The notes under the pieces were generated by a model, which was not told where the DNA came from, ran no database searches, and saw only the letters and a list, made by a program, of their open reading frames with translations. The position numbers were made by a program, and so were the translations under genes. Shown one piece after another: positions 7,128 through 14,790 of a stretch of DNA of 16,144 bases (position 1 is its first letter; each line of letters begins with the position of its first letter). Source of the DNA: an uncultured Methylobacillus sp. (GTDB taxonomy: Bacteria > Pseudomonadota > Gammaproteobacteria > Burkholderiales > Methylophilaceae); the NCBI GenBank assembly GCA_946481235.1, contig CAMLME010000024.1:1-16144 (forward strand), read 5' to 3'.

Positions 7128-8660
7128 ATGCTGACGAGTCTGGAGTTGATGCAGGCCTCCGGGATATCCCGGGCAACGCTTAACAACTATATTGCCCTTG
7201 GCTTGCTGCCGAGGCCTGTGGTCAAGAACCCGGACGCAGAAGCCAATACGCGCGCACGCCAGATCGGCTATTTCCCCGACGAGACACTTTCCCGCATTGA
7301 GCTTATTCAACAGCTTAAAAAACAAGGTCTGCAAATGGCCGAGATAGCGCGTCGCCTGCAGTCCGAGAATTCCCAGCCAGCCAAGATCGCTTCCGTGAAA
7401 ACCACGGAGTCAACTTTCCATAGGGAAAATCCTGCGGCCATTCCGATGCCGAGTCCCATTCCCAATATTCCTGGCGCGAATGGCACCATGCGATTCACCA
7501 TAGACCAGATTCCGTTTCCGGCTTACATGGTGAACTACAATTTTGAAATCACCTGGTACAACGACGATGCGCGCCGGGAGTTGCTCGGCGACTTTGAGCG
7601 CTTGCCAAGCGACATCAAGGAGCGGAACGCACTCGTATATCTCTTGAAGGGCATGTACGGCCATAACCCTGCCAATCGCGAGGCTCTGGTACAGATACAC
7701 CTGATGTTGGGTCGCGGAAGATTGACACGTAATGACTTGATGGGCTTCCTGACACAGCAGGCACAAACGCTTTCATCCGCTACCCAGTCGCAAGCGGATG
7801 TTTACCCTTCAGGAGCTCTGGTCAAGTTGCCCTTGTCGTTGCTCTCGCAGGCTGGTGAGCGCATCGAGTATTCAGTCCATGCCTCGTATTATCGTGAAGG
7901 CATTCTGTTTGTATATGCTCCGTCCTTAGGCGACGACAATTTGCTCAACTTGCTCGAGCGCCGCGACGAAGTCATCCGTAACCTGTTGAAGAAACGCTTG
8001 CCGGTGTTGACCGACGTTGCGGTGCTGGTGGCCGACCTGCAGAACTCGGTGCGTATCTGTACTGAATTGCCCGCAGATGAGTACTTCGAATTGATCAACG
8101 AGATCTGGGCGACCATGGAGCCGATCTTCCGCAAGTTTTACGGCACCCACGGCAAGCATGTCGGCGATGGCATGGTCTATTACTTCTTTCCCCAGCCCGA
8201 CTGTAATTACATCCTCAATGCGCTCACCTGTGCCCAGGAAATCCGGCTTGCGATGCGTCGGATCAGCAAGGAGTGGCAACTGCGCAAGAACTGGACGCAC
8301 GAGCTTTATTTGAATACCGGCATCAACGAGGGTCTGGAATGGTTGGGCGTGTTCCATGTTGACACCAAGGTCGAGTTTACCGTCCTGGGCGATACCATCA
8401 ACCATACCGCACGTCTCAGCGATTTTGCGCGCAGTGGAGCCATCTGGGCGACCAAGAACCTGTTGGGAAAATTGTCGACAGAGCAGCGCAAACGCGTCAA
8501 ATTCGGCATCCGCCGCAAGAACGACGGCGGTTTCGAGGTGCTGGTCGAGTCCAGTTATTCGCGCATTATGGAGCTGATAGACCTTAGCGCTCCGCACAAT
8601 GAAAAATTGCACGACGTTGCCGCGATGGCGATTACCGAAATTATCGATCTGGTCAGCTAG
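7128..8660 (+). CDS. MerR-type DNA-binding / PAS-like / class III nucleotide cyclase fusion regulator
   Basis: This is a predicted cytoplasmic one-component regulator of 510 residues joining DNA binding to cyclic-nucleotide synthesis. Residues 5-78 are a MerR-like winged helix-turn-helix (ASGISRATLNNYIALGLLPRP, GYFPDETLSRI). A Pro-rich linker spans 80-120. Residues 122-267 look like a PAS sensor (IPFPAYMVNYNFEITWYND). A charged amphipathic helix at 268-292 resembles a cyclase transducer element. Residues 295-475 are the cyclase homology domain. The metal-binding aspartates are Asp303 and Asp347, the adenine-specifying Lys343 sits in GKHVGDG, Thr418 is in EFTVLGDTINHTAR, and Asn425 and Arg429 stabilise the transition state. 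With this full set, adenylate cyclase activity is plausible. No membrane helix or signal peptide is visible. ATG 7128 is preferred over TTG 7113; neither has a clear ribosome-binding site. It stands alone, 68 bases after miaA. Confidence 0.88.
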   Translation: MLTSLELMQASGISRATLNNYIALGLLPRPVVKNPDAEANTRARQIGYFPDETLSRIELIQQLKKQGLQMAEIARRLQSENSQPAKIASVKTTESTFHRENPAAIPMPSPIPNIPGANGTMRFTIDQIPFPAYMVNYNFEITWYNDDARRELLGDFERLPSDIKERNALVYLLKGMYGHNPANREALVQIHLMLGRGRLTRNDLMGFLTQQAQTLSSATQSQADVYPSGALVKLPLSLLSQAGERIEYSVHASYYREGILFVYAPSLGDDNLLNLLERRDEVIRNLLKKRLPVLTDVAVLVADLQNSVRICTELPADEYFELINEIWATMEPIFRKFYGTHGKHVGDGMVYYFFPQPDCNYILNALTCAQEIRLAMRRISKEWQLRKNWTHELYLNTGINEGLEWLGVFHVDTKVEFTVLGDTINHTARLSDFARSGAIWATKNLLGKLSTEQRKRVKFGIRRKNDGGFEVLVESSYSRIMELIDLSAPHNEKLHDVAAMAITEIIDLVS

Positions 8661-8687
8661 TCCATTTCTCCAAATAGCCACCTTTTT

Positions 8688-8711
8688 CAGGTTGGCCAGC
8701 CTTGCTTTTTT
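8688..8711 (+). terminator. Weak candidate intrinsic terminator after the cyclase gene
   Basis: CAGGTT-GGCC-AGCC(T)TG can fold into a stem of about six pairs with one bulge and one G-T pair, followed after one base by six T residues (8706-8711). It lies 28 bases past the cyclase stop. The stem is short, so termination may be inefficient. Confidence 0.3.
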
Positions 8712-8768
8712 GGCGGCGCAATAAAATCTGCTATTGTCATTGCTGGGGCCCGCGATCCGGTAACGAAA

Positions 8769-9812
8769 ATGAGCAATTCGATTCACATGCGGTTTATCTG
8801 CGCTTTGGTTTTTTCCGTTTTCTGTCTTGCTTCGGCAGAGCTTGCTGCGCGTGAGAAATTGCGCGTGATCGCTTGGGATGGTTACGCGGATAGTGAAGTG
8901 GTGGCGGCTTTCGAAAATCGTTACAAGGTCGACGTTGACGTTATCCAGGTCAACTCGGACGATGATCTGTGGGAAAAAATCAACAGGAACAACTCAACCG
9001 ACTTTGACGTGTTTGCCGTCAATACGGCGGAGTTGCAGCGCTACATCGACCGTGGCCTCAGTGTGCCGCTCAATCTGACGAATATTCCGAACCGCGCCAA
9101 TCAGCTCGACCGCTTCAAGAAGCTGTCAGCCATTCCAGGCGTAACGCATATGGGGAAAGTCTACGCGATCCCCTATACCTATTCCGATATGGGCTTGATT
9201 TACGACGTCAAAAAGGTCAAGGAGATACCGCGTTCGATGTCGGCGTTATGGGACCCGGCTTACCGCGGACGTGTACTGGCCTACAACGGCAGCAGCCACA
9301 ATTTTTCGATTGCGGCAATGGCCACGGGCGCACCCGATCCATTCAATCTGGACAAGAACGGGTTTACGCTAGCGACTAAAAAACTGATCGACCTGCGTCG
9401 CAATGTCCTGACGTTTTATGCTTCTCCGCAAGAGGCGGCCAAGTTGTTTGTCGAGAACGACGTCGTTCTGATCTATGCCAATTACGGTTCCCAGCAATTG
9501 AAATCCCTGCGCGATGCAGGCGCCGACGTTGGATATGTGATCCCTCACGAGGGCGCGCTGGCGTGGCTCGATTGCTGGGCGGTGACACGCGGTACGCGCA
9601 ACCAGAAACTGGCTGAGGCCTGGATCAATTACACGCTGGAAAAATCGGTCAGCGAACGGCTGACCAATCAACATGGGCTCGCCAGTACCGTCGCTACATT
9701 TCCGACCAGTCACCCCAAGGACAAGATCATCTGGCTCGAACCGGTGGAGGATTCTTCCAAACGCAAGCAACTGTGGGACCGTATCATGTCTGGCGATAGT
9801 TTTCTGGAGTAA
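8769..9812 (+). CDS. PotD/NspS-like periplasmic polyamine-type binding protein
   Basis: This is a periplasmic solute-binding protein of 347 residues. A signal peptide covers about residues 1-27 (hydrophobic 9-22, cut near ELAA-REK). The mature start LRVIAWDGY aligns with the opening of PotD/PotF, where W-x-x-Y contacts the ligand. EGALAWLDCWAV at 261-272 matches the family block EGGxxWxDxxAI, and Trp266 and Asp268 take the places of PotD ligand residues Trp255 and Asp257. The acidic pair that grips spermidine in PotD (Asp168/Glu171) has no obvious counterpart: the region reads GSSHNFSIAAM. The ligand may therefore differ from spermidine. No permease or ATPase genes are nearby; instead a membrane diguanylate cyclase gene begins 2 bases after the stop. 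That favours a sensory role over transport. Start 8769 was kept; an in-frame ATG at 8787 would also keep the signal peptide. Confidence 0.88.
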   Translation: MSNSIHMRFICALVFSVFCLASAELAAREKLRVIAWDGYADSEVVAAFENRYKVDVDVIQVNSDDDLWEKINRNNSTDFDVFAVNTAELQRYIDRGLSVPLNLTNIPNRANQLDRFKKLSAIPGVTHMGKVYAIPYTYSDMGLIYDVKKVKEIPRSMSALWDPAYRGRVLAYNGSSHNFSIAAMATGAPDPFNLDKNGFTLATKKLIDLRRNVLTFYASPQEAAKLFVENDVVLIYANYGSQQLKSLRDAGADVGYVIPHEGALAWLDCWAVTRGTRNQKLAEAWINYTLEKSVSERLTNQHGLASTVATFPTSHPKDKIIWLEPVEDSSKRKQLWDRIMSGDSFLE

Positions 9813-9814
9813 GG

Positions 9815-11548
9815 ATGCGATCCAGCGTAGGGTTCAAACTCGGGTTCTGGATGGCCATGCTGGGGATACTCTCCACCGGGCTGATGGGTTTGTACGCCTA
9901 TACGCAAAGCCGGGAGATGCTGATTGAATCCTCCAAGGACAAGCTCCTCACTGCCACCAAGGTATTGGCGCTCCGTTTCAGCCATTCGGTAGCCGCGGTG
10001 ACCAGCGATGCGCGCTTTCTTTCGACATTGCCTGCGTTGAAGCAAATGGCTGCCAATCGCTCTAACCCGAAGTTGTCGACCGGCTATCGGCAGCAGCTGG
10101 AAGAGGTCATGACTAGCGTACTCGAGACGCACCCTGAGTATTTTCAGATACGGTTTATTGGTGCCGGCGATTACGGTCGAGAACTGGTGCGGGTTGATAA
10201 GGCAGAAAATGGCGTCACGATTGTTTCCGGAAACGACTTGCAGGAAAAGGCGCATTTTTCCTACTTTTTCAAGACCATACGCTTGTCTCCCGGGGAGTTC
10301 TATATTTCCAGCATCAGCCTTAACCAGGAGCAAGGGTCGCATCAGGGGCAGGGGCAACCGACGATAAGAATCGCTACACCGGTCCAGACGACGGATGGAT
10401 CGATTGTTGGCGTCATTGTGATTAATGTCGATCTGAACAGCCTGTTCAGCTTCATTCGCAAGGATGTTCCGTCCGATATCAGTGTGTTGCTAACCAATCA
10501 GGATGGCGATTACCTGATTCATCCCGATGCTGCAAAGGCATTTGGTTTCGACAAAGGCGTGCGCTACCGTATTCAGGATGAAATTGCCTCCTTGGGACGA
10601 TTTCTGGAGCAGGAGGCTATGGATTTCACTGTGCTGGATACTCCGGATATTGTTGAGCCACGAGGGCCATCCGTCGCTTCCTTCGTGAAAGTGCCGTTCG
10701 TTTCGCATGCAGAGCAGCGATTTATCGTCATTGGTTTGCTGACGCCGTTGGAAAGCGTACTCAAGGAAAGCAGCGTGCTGGGAATGAATATTATCCGGAT
10801 CACGCTGCTCTTCAGCCTGCTGGCGATCGGTATCTCGTTGGCGCTGGCTCGGTACCTGGCCAGACCATTGAACTCCATGGCCAAGGCGGTGCATCGTTTT
10901 GCCGCAGGCCAGCCGATGACCGGGCTTCCGGTCGATCGCAACGACGAGATCGGTTATCTCGCCAATAGCTTCCAATCCATGGCTTCCAGATTGAGTGCCC
11001 GCGTGGATGAGTTGAAAAGTAACCAGCAGTTTCTGGGGAATCTGGCCTATCACGATCATTTGACGGGGCTGCCTAATCGATTATTGTTTCTGGACCGTCT
11101 TCAGCAAACCATCATCAAGGCACAGCGCAATCGCACGCGCTTTGCCGTTATATTCATCGATCTGGACAAGTTCAAGCAAATCAACGATACCCACGGGCAT
11201 GCCGTGGGCGATACAGTGTTAAAGATTGCTGCGATGCGTATGCAGGAATGCATACGGAATGCGGACACATTGGCACGGTTGGCAGGGGACGAATTCACGA
11301 TACTGCTGGAAGACATAACCTCAGCTTCCGACGCTGCACGAATTGCACAAAAAATTATCGATTATTTCGAGCAGCCGCTTATTGTCGATGGGCACGAGCT
11401 AACCATGACATGCAGCCTGGGAATCGGCATTTATCCGCAGGATGGAGGGAATGTGGATGCCTTGCTGATCAGTGCCGATGCCGCGATGTATCGGGCGAAG
11501 GAGCAAGGCAGGAACAACTACAAGCTCTATTCGGAAACAGTATCCTGA
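9815..11548 (+). CDS. Membrane diguanylate cyclase with periplasmic Cache-type sensor (dCache-HAMP-GGDEF)
   Basis: This 577-residue inner-membrane protein is predicted to make c-di-GMP from two GTP. Transmembrane helix 1 spans about 7-29. A periplasmic dCache-like domain covers 35-315 (YFQIRFIGAGDYGRELVRVD is a typical block). Helix 2 spans about 322-347, and HAMP covers 345-398 (ending in NDEIGYLANSFQSM). GGDEF runs from 405 to 577. The active-site loop is AGDEF at 490-494: the first Gly is Ala, a variant seen in active cyclases. DLDKFKQIND and the substrate-site N of DHLTGLPNR are intact. The inhibitory I-site RxxD is present as RNAD at 481-484, five residues before AGDEF, so product feedback is expected. 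No EAL domain follows. Translation is probably coupled to the binding protein, whose stop ends 2 bases before ATG 9815, with GGAG/AAGG at the junction. Confidence 0.94.
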   Translation: MRSSVGFKLGFWMAMLGILSTGLMGLYAYTQSREMLIESSKDKLLTATKVLALRFSHSVAAVTSDARFLSTLPALKQMAANRSNPKLSTGYRQQLEEVMTSVLETHPEYFQIRFIGAGDYGRELVRVDKAENGVTIVSGNDLQEKAHFSYFFKTIRLSPGEFYISSISLNQEQGSHQGQGQPTIRIATPVQTTDGSIVGVIVINVDLNSLFSFIRKDVPSDISVLLTNQDGDYLIHPDAAKAFGFDKGVRYRIQDEIASLGRFLEQEAMDFTVLDTPDIVEPRGPSVASFVKVPFVSHAEQRFIVIGLLTPLESVLKESSVLGMNIIRITLLFSLLAIGISLALARYLARPLNSMAKAVHRFAAGQPMTGLPVDRNDEIGYLANSFQSMASRLSARVDELKSNQQFLGNLAYHDHLTGLPNRLLFLDRLQQTIIKAQRNRTRFAVIFIDLDKFKQINDTHGHAVGDTVLKIAAMRMQECIRNADTLARLAGDEFTILLEDITSASDAARIAQKIIDYFEQPLIVDGHELTMTCSLGIGIYPQDGGNVDALLISADAAMYRAKEQGRNNYKLYSETVS

Positions 11549-11552
11549 TACC

Positions 11553-12737
11553 TTAGTGCGCTGAAAGCGTCTGCATGCGCCTTGCCGCTTCCAGGCATTC
11601 ATCCAGCGACGCGACAAGTGCGATCCGCACAAAACCTGCTCCAGGATTGGCGCCATGCGCTTCTCGCGCCAGGAAGCTGCCGGGCAGTACCGTGACATTG
11701 CATTCACGATGGAGGCGAACGGCGAAGTCGGTATCCGACCCTGTCGTGCGTGCCCAGAAATAGAAAGCCGCATCCGGCATTTCCACGTCCAGCACGTTTT
11801 TCAGCAAGGGCAGCACCGCGTCGAATTTTTCACGATACAGACGACGGTTTTCCTGCACATGCTTTTCATCATTCCATGCCGCTGCGCTGGCAGCTTGAAC
11901 GGCGGGGTTCATCGCGCAACCATGATAGGTGCGATAGAGCAGGAATTTTTCGAGGATGGCGGCATCGCCAGCCACGAAACCGGAGCGCATGCCCGGCACG
12001 TTGGAGCGCTTGGACAGGCTGCTGAACATGACCAGGTTGGTGTAGTCGCGGCCCAGCCTGTGAGCAGCCTGCAAGGCGCCCAGCGGCGGATTGGCTTCGT
12101 CGAAGTAGATTTCCGAATAACATTCGTCGGAGGCGATGACAAAGCCGTATTTATCTGCCAGCGCGAATACCTCACGCCAGTCGTCCAGGTTCATGACCTT
12201 GCCCGTCGGATTGCCGGGAGAGCAGACGTAAAGCAATTGCGTGCGTTGCCACACGGATTCCGGTACGGATGCATAATCCATGCGAAAACCGTTTTCAGGC
12301 GAGGTGTTGAGGTAATAAGGTTCCGCCCCGGCCAGCAAGGCCGCGCCTTCATAAATCTGGTAAAAAGGGTTGGGACTGATCACCACGGGGTTGTTTCGTG
12401 CGTTCACTACCGCCTGCGCGAATGCGAAAAGCGCTTCGCGGCTGCCATTGACCGGGACGATCTCCTTGTTGCTATCCAGCGCAGGAATGCCGTAGCGCCG
12501 CACCAGCCAGGATGAAATCGCACCTCGCAACTCGGCGCTGCCCAAAGTCGTGGGATAATTCGCCAGCCCCGCGAGATTTTCCGTCAAGGCAGTCTTGATC
12601 AGATCCGGCGTCGCATGCTTGGGCTCCCCAATCGAAAGATTGATCGCGCTCAAGGCCGGATTCGGCTGGATTCCGTTGAAGAGGTCCCGCAGTTTCTGGA
12701 ACGGGTAGGGGTGGAGTTTGTCGAGGTTCGAATTCAT
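11553..12737 (-). CDS. dapC: Succinyldiaminopimelate transaminase (DapC)
   Basis: DapC is a PLP-dependent class I/II aminotransferase that converts N-succinyl-2-amino-6-ketopimelate to N-succinyl-LL-diaminopimelate in the lysine and peptidoglycan pathway. The start MNSNLDKLHPYPFQKLRDL is the characteristic DapC opening, so ATG 12737 (394 residues) is preferred over the in-frame ATG at 12770. INLSIGEPKH, NGSREALFAFAQAV, NPFYQIYEGAALLAGAEPYYLN and CSPGNPTG are family blocks. Lys243 in SSLSKRSNVPGMRSG is the PLP-binding lysine, and Asp in SDECYSEIYFD contacts the ring. In many betaproteobacteria dapC sits with dapD/dapE; here neither is in the window. The gene faces the GGDEF gene with only 4 bases between stops, and its 5' end overlaps the oppositely oriented permease gene. 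There is no ribosome-binding site. Confidence 0.94.
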   Translation of the reverse strand: MNSNLDKLHPYPFQKLRDLFNGIQPNPALSAINLSIGEPKHATPDLIKTALTENLAGLANYPTTLGSAELRGAISSWLVRRYGIPALDSNKEIVPVNGSREALFAFAQAVVNARNNPVVISPNPFYQIYEGAALLAGAEPYYLNTSPENGFRMDYASVPESVWQRTQLLYVCSPGNPTGKVMNLDDWREVFALADKYGFVIASDECYSEIYFDEANPPLGALQAAHRLGRDYTNLVMFSSLSKRSNVPGMRSGFVAGDAAILEKFLLYRTYHGCAMNPAVQAASAAAWNDEKHVQENRRLYREKFDAVLPLLKNVLDVEMPDAAFYFWARTTGSDTDFAVRLHRECNVTVLPGSFLAREAHGANPGAGFVRIALVASLDECLEAARRMQTLSAH

Positions 12738-13637
12738 GGAGGCATTATAAAAGATTCCGCAGCAAAACATCCTGCGTTCGCGACCTTCGGCCTGCTGTTT
12801 GGCGCGACCATGTGGGGCGTCATCTGGTATCCGTATCGGTTATTGGAGGCCGCAGGCGTTTCCGGTGCCTATGCCAGCCTGCTGACCTATGCCGGAGCAT
12901 TGCTGCTGGGTGGCCTGCTGTATGCGCGTCACTGGCACGATCTGTTCCGTGCACCTGGCACGCTGCTGTTACTGGCGCTGGCCGCGGGCTGGACCAATCT
13001 GAGCTATGTGCTGGCGGTCATTGACGGCGAGGTAATGCGCGTCATGCTGCTGTTCTACCTGTCGCCCTTGTGGACGCTATTGCTGGCTCGCCTGTTACTG
13101 CACGAACATGCAGGAAAACGCGGTTTGATGGTGATTGTGTTTTCGCTAGGCGGAGCGTTCATCATGCTTTGGGATCCGTCGCAGGGCTTTCCCTTGCCAC
13201 GCGATTTACCCGAGTGGCTGGCACTTTCATCGGGCATAGGCTTTTCGCTGACCAATGTGCTCACCCGTCGCTCGACCCACTTGTCCTTGCCGGAAAAATC
13301 GATTGCAGTCTGGGGAGGCGTCACCGTGCTGGCCCTGATTTTCCTGCCTTTTATGAAAACGCCAGTGCCCGGCATTAGCCAGATTCCTTTCGAATACTGG
13401 ATGCTCATGCTGGGGCTGGCTGTGATCCTGACGGCGACTACATTGCTGGTGCAGTATGGCGTCACGCATACGCTGGCGACGCGGGCAGCGGTGATTTTCC
13501 TGTTTGAACTGGTCGTGGCGGCCGTGTTTGCCTATCTGGTGGCCGGTGAGTCGCTTAGTGTGCGTGAAATGATAGGCGGCGCGATGATCGTCGCCGCGAC
13601 GTTCTTCGCGCCGTCCGGAGGCGAGCCCTCCACTTAG
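12711..13637 (+). CDS. DMT-superfamily (EamA-type) permease
   Basis: This inner-membrane transporter of the drug/metabolite family has two EamA repeats and about ten hydrophobic helices. The substrate is not predictable. The body from 12780 on is clear: LFGATMWGVIWYPYRLLEAAG, then LLLALAAGWTNLSYVLAVIDG, a first-repeat end near WDPSQGF, and the second repeat from GIGFSLTNVLTRRST to GGAMIVAATFFAPSG. The start is doubtful. The only standard in-frame codons nearby are GTG 12711 (308 residues, AGGG directly upstream) and ATG 12810, which would cut into helix 1. A strong GGAGG at 12738-12742 is followed in frame only by ATT 12744 and ATA 12747. With 12711, the gene overlaps the 5' end of divergent dapC by 27 bases. 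The stop overlaps the pilU stop. Confidence 0.85.
   Translation: MEFVEVRIHGGIIKDSAAKHPAFATFGLLFGATMWGVIWYPYRLLEAAGVSGAYASLLTYAGALLLGGLLYARHWHDLFRAPGTLLLLALAAGWTNLSYVLAVIDGEVMRVMLLFYLSPLWTLLLARLLLHEHAGKRGLMVIVFSLGGAFIMLWDPSQGFPLPRDLPEWLALSSGIGFSLTNVLTRRSTHLSLPEKSIAVWGGVTVLALIFLPFMKTPVPGISQIPFEYWMLMLGLAVILTATTLLVQYGVTHTLATRAAVIFLFELVVAAVFAYLVAGESLSVREMIGGAMIVAATFFAPSGGEPST
12744..12749 (-). promoter_or_regulatory. Perfect -10 box placed for a leaderless dapC transcript
   Basis: On the minus strand TATAAT occupies 12749 to 12744, followed by six bases (GCCTCC) and then ATG at 12737. Standard geometry puts +1 on the A of the start codon. No Shine-Dalgarno exists for dapC, which agrees with leaderless translation. 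I find no matching -35 at 15-19 bases and no extended -10 TG, so promoter strength is uncertain. Confidence 0.4.
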
Positions 13638-14722
13638 ACGCCCGAGCGCGCGCCTTCTTCCGTGAGGCGAATCTTGAGGGAAAGGTCGTTGCGGGAATCC
13701 GCATTGCGCAGCGCGTCGTCATCGGTGATGCGCCCGGCGCTGTAAAGCCTGAACAGCGACTGGTCGAAGGTACACATGCCGATGTCGTTGTTATCGGCCA
13801 TCACTTCCTTGATTTCCTCAGTCTTGCCTTTCTGGATCAGGTCGGCAATGTAGGGAATATTGATCAGGACTTCCATCGCCGCGACGCGCTTGGTTTGCGT
13901 GCCGGGCACCAGCCGCTGGGAAATGATGCCGATCAGGTTGAGTGCGACCCCCAGCATGATGGACTGCTTGCCGTCGGGCGGGAAGAACGACAGGATGCGT
14001 TCGATGGCCTGATTGGCGTTGTTCGCGTGGAGCGTTGCCAGACACAGGTGACCGGTTTCGGAATAGGTGATGGCGTGCTTCATCGTATCCGCATCGCGGA
14101 TTTCGCCGATCAGGATCACATCCGGCGCCTGACGCATCGCATTTTTCAGACCGTTATCGAAGGATTTGGTATCGATGCCGATCTCGCGCTGATCGACAAC
14201 CGCTTTCTTGTGGTTGTGGATGAATTCGATAGGATCTTCCAGCGTCAGGATGTGGCCGGGTTCGGTTTCATTGCGATGATCGATCATTGCCGCCAAGGTG
14301 GTGGACTTCCCGGAACCGGTAGCCCCAACAACCAGGATCAGGCCGCGGCGGCGGGTAATCAGGTCTTTCAAAACGGGCGGCAGGCCCAGCGAGTCCAGTG
14401 TGGGAATCTTGGTGATGATGTGCCGGATCACCATGGACACTTCACCCCGTTGCTTGAACACGTTCACGCGGAAACGTCCGACCTCTTTCACGCCCAGGGC
14501 GAAATTCATTTCGAGGTTCGCTTCAAACTCTTCAGCTTGCTTCTCATTCATCAAGGAGTAGGCGATTTCCTTGACCATGCCGGGGGTCATTATCTGGCTG
14601 TTGACGGGTGCAGTGCGGCCCTCAATCCCAATATTGATGGGCGCACCGGTGCTGAAGAACAGGTCCGAACCGCCTTTTTCCACCATGAATTTGAGGATGG
14701 GGGTGATGTCGAGAGCAGCCAT
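13634..14722 (-). CDS. pilU: Type IV pilus twitching ATPase PilU
   Basis: PilU is a hexameric cytoplasmic ATPase of the PilT/VirB11 class that assists PilT in pilus retraction. Of its 362 residues, 1-115 are the N-terminal PAS-like domain with the opening LDITPILKFMVEKGGSDLFFSTGAP. Walker A is GATGSGKST at 133-141, the Asp box is TLEDPIEF at 160-167, Walker B is VILIGEIRD at 202-210 with Glu207, and the His box HLCLATLHANN is at 225-235. I call it PilU rather than PilT because of that opening, the ITRRRGLILVVGATGSGKS form of Walker A and the long C-terminal tail after LFRLYSAGRI. An AGAAGGA ribosome-binding site lies 8 bases before ATG 14722. pilT is usually its upstream neighbour; here an oppositely oriented EAL gene takes that place. 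The convergent permease stop overlaps its stop by 3 bases. Confidence 0.93.
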   Translation of the reverse strand: MAALDITPILKFMVEKGGSDLFFSTGAPINIGIEGRTAPVNSQIMTPGMVKEIAYSLMNEKQAEEFEANLEMNFALGVKEVGRFRVNVFKQRGEVSMVIRHIITKIPTLDSLGLPPVLKDLITRRRGLILVVGATGSGKSTTLAAMIDHRNETEPGHILTLEDPIEFIHNHKKAVVDQREIGIDTKSFDNGLKNAMRQAPDVILIGEIRDADTMKHAITYSETGHLCLATLHANNANQAIERILSFFPPDGKQSIMLGVALNLIGIISQRLVPGTQTKRVAAMEVLINIPYIADLIQKGKTEEIKEVMADNNDIGMCTFDQSLFRLYSAGRITDDDALRNADSRNDLSLKIRLTEEGARSGV

Positions 14723-14790
14723 GCTTTATATCCTTCTGGGTTTTGATCGCACTTTATCATATTCCATCCTGGCCTGAGGAGGGCCCGAAA

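Noticed and set aside
7926..8786. 286-codon minus-strand open frame opposite the cyclase domain
   Set aside because: The cyclase residues are conserved on the plus strand and the antisense product is low-complexity without motifs.
12615..12710. Longer permease start at ATG 12615
   Set aside because: It would add 32 non-hydrophobic residues encoded antisense to the conserved DapC N-terminus and absent from DMT permeases.
12738..12770. Longer DapC start at ATG 12770
   Set aside because: The extra residues MFCCGIFYNAS do not belong to the family; DapC proteins begin at the MN-x-NLDKL motif encoded from 12737.
13895..14746. 283-codon plus-strand open frame opposite pilU
   Set aside because: PilU Walker and His boxes are intact on the other strand; the plus-strand product resembles nothing.
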